Shown here: piece after piece, positions 59,833 to 64,000 of the stretch | Layout: each line of letters opens with the position of its first letter | Position numbering within the stretch: position 1 is the first letter of the stretch | NCBI GenBank assembly: GCA_938005315.1 | Contig: CALLOB010000053.1 | Span: 1-64,000 of the forward strand | Source of the DNA: an uncultured Phycisphaerae bacterium | GTDB lineage: Bacteria; Planctomycetota; Phycisphaerae; UBA1845; PWPN01 | DNA: 64,000 nucleotides | Direction: 5' to 3' | Program-made: the position numbers and the translations under genes | Notes under the pieces: generated by a model | What the model was told of the DNA's origin: nothing | Databases searched by the model: none | The model's input: the letters and a program-made list of their open reading frames with translations, nothing else

Positions 59833-61212
59833 CTACAGCAGCGTCCCCCGCAGGATGATGCTGGCCACGCTGAAATAGATCACAATGCCGGTGACGTCCA
59901 CCAGCGTGGCCACGAACGGCGCCGAGGCCATCGCCGGGTCGAAACGCAGCTTCTTGAGGATCAGCGGCAGCATCGAGCCGATCAACGTGCCGAAGGTCAC
60001 CACCCCGATCAAGGCCATCATCACGGTGAACGCGACCATCAGGTAGTGTTCCCCGTAGGCCGTCACCCGCCAGGGCCACAGTGCGATCCGCACAAAGGCG
60101 ATGGCCCCGAGAATCGCGCCCAGCGACAGCCCGCTGGTCAGCTCGCGGGCCAGCACCCGCAGCCAGTCCCCGAGCCGGACGTTGCCCAGGGCCAGCGCCC
60201 GGATGATGATCGACGTGGTCTGCGAGCCGCTGTTGCCGCCGCTGCTGATGATCAGCGGAATGAACAGGGCCAGCACCACCGCCCGGGCGATCTCCTCCTC
60301 GTAGTACTGCATGGCCGTGGCGGTGAGCATCTCGCCGATGAACAGAGCCGACAGCCACGCCCCGCGCTTGCGGATCATCTCCGGCAGGCCCACGTCCAGG
60401 TAGGGCGCCTCGAGCGTGCTGACCGCGGCCATCTTCTGCATGTCCTCGGTCACTTCCTCCTCGGCCACGTCCATCACGTCGTCGACGGTCACGATGCCCA
60501 CCAGCCGGCCCTCGGCGTCCGTCACCGGCAGGACGCTGCGGTCCTGCTCCTGGAAGACCCGCACCGCCTCCTCCTGGTCCTGCTCGGCGCGAAGGGCGAC
60601 CACCTGCCGGTCCATGAGCCGCGACAGTGGCGTCGTCGGTTCCGCCAGCACCAGTTCGCGCAGGCGGATGTCGTCGATCAGCCGGCCCTGCTCGTCGACC
60701 ACGTAGATGATGTTCAGCGTCTCCTTGTCGTGCCCGACCTTGCGGAGGTGATCCAGGGCCTGGGCGACGCTCCATTCCGGCCGAACGGTCACGAAGTCCG
60801 GCGTCATCCGCCGGCCCACGGAGTCTTCCGGATAGGCCAGCAGCCGGCTGGCGACCCGCTCCTCCTCCGGCGACATCAGCCGCAGCAGCCGCTCGGTCAC
60901 CGCCGCCGGCAGATCCTCCAGCAGCGCAGTGCGGTCGTCGGGGTCCATCTCGTCGAGCACCGCCGCGACGTGGTCCTGACTCAGCAGCCGCAGCAGGGGC
61001 TCCTGGGCCTCGAACGGCATGTACTCGAAGACGTCGGCCGCGAACTCTCTGGGCAGCAGCCGGAACAGCACGGCCACGTCCTCGGACTCCATGTCCTCGA
61101 GGATCTCGGCCACCGACCGGGGCTGCAGACCGATCAGCGATTTGCGCAGCGCGGCGAACTCGCGGTTGCGGATCATCTCCTCCAGGTCGGGACCCACGAG
61201 CTTTCCGAGCAT
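59833..61212 (-). CDS. mgtE: Magnesium transporter MgtE
   Basis: The 459-residue protein starts at ATG 61212 with GGGAGGT 6 nt upstream. The layout is that of MgtE: an N domain (VAEILEDMESEDVAVLFRLL, SQDHVAAVLDEMDPDDRTAL), two CBS domains that sense Mg2+ (RMTPDFVTVRPEWSVAQALD, DRQVVALRAEQDQEEAVRVF, LPVTDAEGRLVGIVTVDDVM), a connecting helix (EEEVTEDMQKMAAVSTLEAP) and five C-terminal membrane helices with PLIISSGGNSGSQTTSIIIR and FATLVDVTGIVIYFSVA. It imports Mg2+ down the electrical gradient and closes when the cytoplasmic level is high. No M-box riboswitch was seen. Confidence 0.95.
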   Translation of the reverse strand: MLGKLVGPDLEEMIRNREFAALRKSLIGLQPRSVAEILEDMESEDVAVLFRLLPREFAADVFEYMPFEAQEPLLRLLSQDHVAAVLDEMDPDDRTALLEDLPAAVTERLLRLMSPEEERVASRLLAYPEDSVGRRMTPDFVTVRPEWSVAQALDHLRKVGHDKETLNIIYVVDEQGRLIDDIRLRELVLAEPTTPLSRLMDRQVVALRAEQDQEEAVRVFQEQDRSVLPVTDAEGRLVGIVTVDDVMDVAEEEVTEDMQKMAAVSTLEAPYLDVGLPEMIRKRGAWLSALFIGEMLTATAMQYYEEEIARAVVLALFIPLIISSGGNSGSQTTSIIIRALALGNVRLGDWLRVLARELTSGLSLGAILGAIAFVRIALWPWRVTAYGEHYLMVAFTVMMALIGVVTFGTLIGSMLPLILKKLRFDPAMASAPFVATLVDVTGIVIYFSVASIILRGTLL

Positions 61213-61339
61213 GATCGCACCTCCCGGTCCGAGGCCGCCACGCCTGCGGCCCGCCGAAACCGGGCATCCTAACCGTTCCGGTGCGGCGCGCACAGCCGGC
61301 GCCGCGCCGCCCCCGCTCCAGGGACGCCGCCCGCCGGCT

Positions 61340-61365
61340 CGCCCGGAGCCCTCAGGCTCCGGGCG
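61340..61365 (-). terminator. Terminator-like hairpin after ahcY
   Basis: GCCCGGAGCC and GGCTCCGGGC form a perfect 10-bp stem (11 with flanks) around CTCA, 18 bp after the ahcY stop. There is no T-tract, so it may act with Rho or as an mRNA 3' end stabiliser. Confidence 0.55.
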
Positions 61366-61382
61366 GGTTCATCGGCACGCGG

Positions 61383-62807
61383 TCAGTAACGGTAATGGTC
61401 CGGTTTGAACGGCCCCTCGACCGGAACCCCGATGTAGGCGGCCTGTTTCTCCGTCAGCCGCGTCAGGCTGGCCCCGATCTTGCGGAGATGCAACCGGGCG
61501 ACCTTCTCGTCCAGCTCCTTGGGCAGCGTGTAGACCCGCCGGGCGTACTTGCCCGTCGTGCGGTTCTGCCACAGATCGATCTGGGCGATCGTCTGGTTCG
61601 AGAAGCTGTTGCTCATCACGAAGCTCGGGTGGCCGGTCGCGCAGCCCAGGTTCACCAGCCGGCCCTTGGCCAGTACGATGATCTTCCTGCCGTCCGGCCA
61701 GATCACGTGGTCGACCTGCGGCTTGATCTCCTCCCAGCGCAGGTCCGACAGGGCGTCCACCTGAATCTCGCTGTCGAAGTGCCCGATGTTGCAGACGATC
61801 GCGCCGTCCTTCATCCGGTCCATGTGCGCCCGCGTGATCACGTCCACGTTCCCGGTGGCGGTCACGAAGATGTCCCCGAACGCGCAGGCCTCGTCCATGG
61901 TCACCACCTGATAGCCCTCCATGGCCGCCTGCAGCGCGCAGATCGGGTCGATCTCCGTCACGTACACGGTGGCCCCGAAGCCGCGGAAGGCCTGGGCACA
62001 GCCCTTGCCCACGTCGCCGTAGCCGCACACCACGCACTTCTTGCCCGCGATCATCACGTCGGTCGCGCGCTTGATGCCGTCGATCAGGCTCTCCCGGCAG
62101 CCGTAGAGATTGTCGAACTTGCTCTTGGTCACCGAGTCGTTGACGTTGATCGCCGGGAACAGCAGATCCCCGGCCTTCTCCATCTGGTACAGCCGGTGCA
62201 CGCCGGTGGTCGTCTCCTCGCTCACCCCGACCATGCCCTCGGCCACCCGGTGCCAGAACCGCGCGTCCCGCCGCAGCTGCTCGATCAGCAGCGTGTCCAC
62301 CACCTCGATCTCGCGGTTGTCGCGGCAGACCGCCGGCAGCTTGCCCGTCTTGGCGTACTCCGCCTCGAACGCCCGCCCGCGGTGGATCAGCAGCGTGGCG
62401 TCCCCGCCGTCGTCCACCACCAGGTTCGGGCCGCCCCCGTCAGGGAACGTCAGCGCCCGCAACGTGCAGTCCCAGTACTCCTCCAGCGTCTCGCCCTTCC
62501 ACGCGAACACCGGAATCCCCCGCGCCGCGATCGCCGCCGCCGCGTGATCCTGCGTGGAAAAGATGTTGCAGCTCGCCCAGCGCACGTCCGCCCCCAGCTC
62601 CGCCAGCGTCTCGATCAGCACCGCGGTCTGGATGGTCATGTGCAGCGAACCGGTGATCCTCGCACCCGCCAACGGCTGCGAGGCCCGGTACTCCTCCCGG
62701 ATGGCCATCAGCCCCGGCATCTCCGACTCGGCGATCTCGATTTCCCGGCGGCCGAAGTCCGCCAGGCCGATGTCCTTGACCTTGTACTCCTTGACGGCGG
62801 TTGCCAT
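61383..62807 (-). CDS. ahcY: Adenosylhomocysteinase
   Basis: The 474-residue enzyme hydrolyses S-adenosylhomocysteine to adenosine and homocysteine. The N-terminal catalytic part has [20 protein letters not shown] and [19 protein letters not shown], and the middle has [20 protein letters not shown]. The NAD-binding Rossmann motif is [20 protein letters not shown], followed by [15 protein letters not shown] and the C-terminal KPDHYRY ending. AAGGAG lies 9 nt before ATG 62807. It follows an ArsR-methyltransferase regulator gene by 50 nt on the same strand, and no promoter is visible between them, so the two form an operon. Confidence 0.97.
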   Translation of the reverse strand: MATAVKEYKVKDIGLADFGRREIEIAESEMPGLMAIREEYRASQPLAGARITGSLHMTIQTAVLIETLAELGADVRWASCNIFSTQDHAAAAIAARGIPVFAWKGETLEEYWDCTLRALTFPDGGGPNLVVDDGGDATLLIHRGRAFEAEYAKTGKLPAVCRDNREIEVVDTLLIEQLRRDARFWHRVAEGMVGVSEETTTGVHRLYQMEKAGDLLFPAINVNDSVTKSKFDNLYGCRESLIDGIKRATDVMIAGKKCVVCGYGDVGKGCAQAFRGFGATVYVTEIDPICALQAAMEGYQVVTMDEACAFGDIFVTATGNVDVITRAHMDRMKDGAIVCNIGHFDSEIQVDALSDLRWEEIKPQVDHVIWPDGRKIIVLAKGRLVNLGCATGHPSFVMSNSFSNQTIAQIDLWQNRTTGKYARRVYTLPKELDEKVARLHLRKIGASLTRLTEKQAAYIGVPVEGPFKPDHYRY

Positions 62808-62857
62808 GTGCAACGTCTCCTTATCAGGTTCGGGGTTCATGCGCGCGACGCGCGCGA

Positions 62858-63877
62858 TCATTCAACTGGTCCGTTGTGCCCGGGTTCGCACGGGCTCCCG
62901 GCCTCCGCTCGAAACGCCGAAACGGCGAACAACGCCGGCCCGGCGAGTTGCCGACCGGCCGCCGGACGGGTGGCCCCCAGCGGCGTGACCCGGACCTCGC
63001 GGAAACCCGCCCGCCGGACCATCCTCTCCAGCACCGCCGGCTCCATGCCCCAGCCCGGATCGCCCATCCGGTCCCGGAACGCGGCGTTGTCGTGGACCTC
63101 CTGCTCGACGATCAGCAACCGGCCGCCGGAACGCACCACCCGATGCAGCTCCGCCAGCGCCCCGGCCGGTTCCTCCACATGATGCAGCACCAGCGAGGCG
63201 ATCGCCAGATCCAGCTCCCCGTCGGCTGCCGGAAGCCGGTCCAGCGAGCCCTGCCGGAATATCAGGTTCTCCACCCCCCGCAGCTCCGGCCGGCTTCTGG
63301 CCGTTTCCAGCATCGCGGCGGAGGGCTCGATGGCGACGACCCTGCGAAACAGCGCCGCCAGCGCCCCCAGCAGATAGCCGGTCCCCGTGCCGATATCCCC
63401 TGCAACCCACTCGCGCGGCAGCAGCGTCACCAGAGCCTCGAACGGAAACCCCCGGCCGAACGCCTGATTGCGAAGCTGATCCCAACGGCCACCGACCGTG
63501 TCGAAGAACCCGCCGTCGGCCGCACGCCCACTCAGGACCTGCCGGACCCGCTCGGCACACGACGGCTCGATCGGGCGGGCGGTCAGCCACTCGACCAGCC
63601 GCCGCCGCAGGTCGCCCACGGCCCCGTCGCCGCCGGCGCCCAGGCCGCCGCTGAGGCCGATCGGCGCGGCACTGTACCGTACGCTGGCGGCACATCGCCG
63701 ATCCACCAGCAGGCCCGCGTCCCGCAACACCCTGAGCTGTCGCGAAACGGTCGATTGCGGCAGCTCGAACACCTCCACCAGCTCGGAGACCGTCAGCTCG
63801 TGATCCACCAGAACCCGCAGGATCGCCTGACGCGTGCTGTCGGCCAACGCCTTGAGCATGAGGTCGGTTTCAGCCAC
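62858..63877 (-). CDS. ArsR-family regulator fused to SAM-dependent methyltransferase-like domain
   Basis: The 339-residue protein has an N-terminal ArsR winged HTH ([40 protein letters not shown]) and a C-terminal class I methyltransferase domain with motif [19 protein letters not shown], then [14 protein letters not shown] and [20 protein letters not shown]. Proteins of this type usually sit next to methionine-cycle genes and are thought to sense S-adenosylhomocysteine or SAM. Directly downstream is ahcY. The GTG at 63877 has GGAGG 6 nt upstream; an ATG at residue 7 is possible. Promoter and palindromic operator lie just upstream, so it probably represses its own operon. Confidence 0.92.
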   Translation of the reverse strand: MAETDLMLKALADSTRQAILRVLVDHELTVSELVEVFELPQSTVSRQLRVLRDAGLLVDRRCAASVRYSAAPIGLSGGLGAGGDGAVGDLRRRLVEWLTARPIEPSCAERVRQVLSGRAADGGFFDTVGGRWDQLRNQAFGRGFPFEALVTLLPREWVAGDIGTGTGYLLGALAALFRRVVAIEPSAAMLETARSRPELRGVENLIFRQGSLDRLPAADGELDLAIASLVLHHVEEPAGALAELHRVVRSGGRLLIVEQEVHDNAAFRDRMGDPGWGMEPAVLERMVRRAGFREVRVTPLGATRPAAGRQLAGPALFAVSAFRAEAGSPCEPGHNGPVE

Positions 63878-63896
63878 AATCTGCCTCCGAGCGACC

Positions 63897-63914
63897 TATC
63901 CAAATATTCGGATA
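63897..63914 (-). promoter_or_regulatory. Operator of the ArsR-methyltransferase regulator
   Basis: On the minus strand TATCCGAATATTTGGATA, an 18-bp palindrome with a single mismatched pair. It overlaps the -10 box and lies between it and the start codon, a repressor position. Confidence 0.65.
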
Positions 63915-63940
63915 ATAGGATTCAAGGTTTCATTCGTCAA
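63912..63940 (-). promoter_or_regulatory. Promoter of regulator-ahcY operon
   Basis: On the minus strand TTGACG, a 17-bp spacer and TATTAT. The sequence beyond (63941-64000) holds nothing I can identify. Confidence 0.65.
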
Positions 63941-64000
63941 TTCGGAAGCTCCCAAGTGTTGCCGCAGCCTGCCGGGCATTCGGGAGCGCTTGGGCATCTG

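Noticed and set aside
1..64000. CRISPR arrays, insertion sequences, prophage genes and tRNA clusters
   Set aside because: I looked for regularly spaced repeats, transposase or integrase motifs and tRNA-like folds by eye and saw none. The only repeats are the short palindromes listed above. A tool-based scan would be more sensitive.

Overview
The window is GC-rich chromosomal DNA, most likely from a member of the Planctomycetota and probably Phycisphaerae-like. This is inferred from gene content, because no rRNA or tRNA is visible. The indicators are four secreted proteins with a C-terminal dockerin-like double EF-hand, a PEP-CTERM protein, two stand-alone pseudopilin-like proteins with an [17 protein letters not shown]-terminus, Tat-exported sugar dehydrogenase-like proteins, many lipoproteins and several large carbohydrate-active enzymes. 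There is no phage, insertion sequence, CRISPR array or intact mobile element.

Layout. 1-2.8 kb holds the end of a GH116 glycosidase. 2.9-10 kb is a housekeeping block on the minus strand: rpoN, then SRP RNA-dnaX-ybaB-recR, a cyclophilin, a lipoprotein and ruvX. 10.1-12 kb holds a VTT membrane protein and a membrane glycosyltransferase. 12.3-23.1 kb is a run of minus-strand exported proteins: SGNH hydrolase, TIM-barrel/PKD protein, Kelch protein, PEP-CTERM protein, pseudopilin and beta-propeller protein. 23.5-31 kb, on the plus strand, holds a YggC-like kinase, a small exported protein, a GH78 alpha-L-rhamnosidase, a sulfatase remnant, ychF and a second pseudopilin. 31.2-36.8 kb holds an esterase lipoprotein and, divergently, an operon of three exported enzymes (Gfo/Idh/MocA, enolase superfamily, PafA-like phosphatase). 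37-40.9 kb is a complete potABCD polyamine importer. 40.9-45.6 kb (minus) is rhaI, a small membrane protein and lutABC. 46-55.2 kb holds an FG-GAP lipoprotein, a coiled-coil lipoprotein, a DUF502 protein, a P-type ATPase divergent from a tandem universal stress protein, and a cardiolipin synthase. 55.5-64 kb holds a tiny ORF and an orphan CBM48 protein, an NhaR-like regulator, an L,D-transpeptidase, a MazG-like hydrolase, a lipoprotein, MgtE, AhcY and an ArsR-methyltransferase regulator.

How the genes fit together. The lifestyle looks like that of a polysaccharide-degrading heterotroph. GH116, GH78 and the esterase would act outside the cytoplasm. RhaI would isomerise released L-rhamnose. LutABC could oxidise the L-lactate that comes from L-lactaldehyde further down that pathway. 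A short but unmistakable sulfatase fragment beside the rhamnosidase hints at past use of sulfated polysaccharides. The dnaX-ybaB-recR block downstream of SRP RNA, and the regulator-ahcY pair behind a promoter with a palindromic operator, are compact regulatory units.

I found sigma-70-like promoters (TTGACA-like, 16-18 bp spacer, TANNNT-like) in front of many genes. Three genes appear to start 6-7 nt after the -10 box and so may be leaderless. A palindromic repeat family is shared by three intergenic regions. I see no clearly new multi-gene system. The best leads are the repeat family, the dockerin-like cluster without visible cohesins, the rhaI/lutABC coupling, and the orphan CBM48 plus small ORF.
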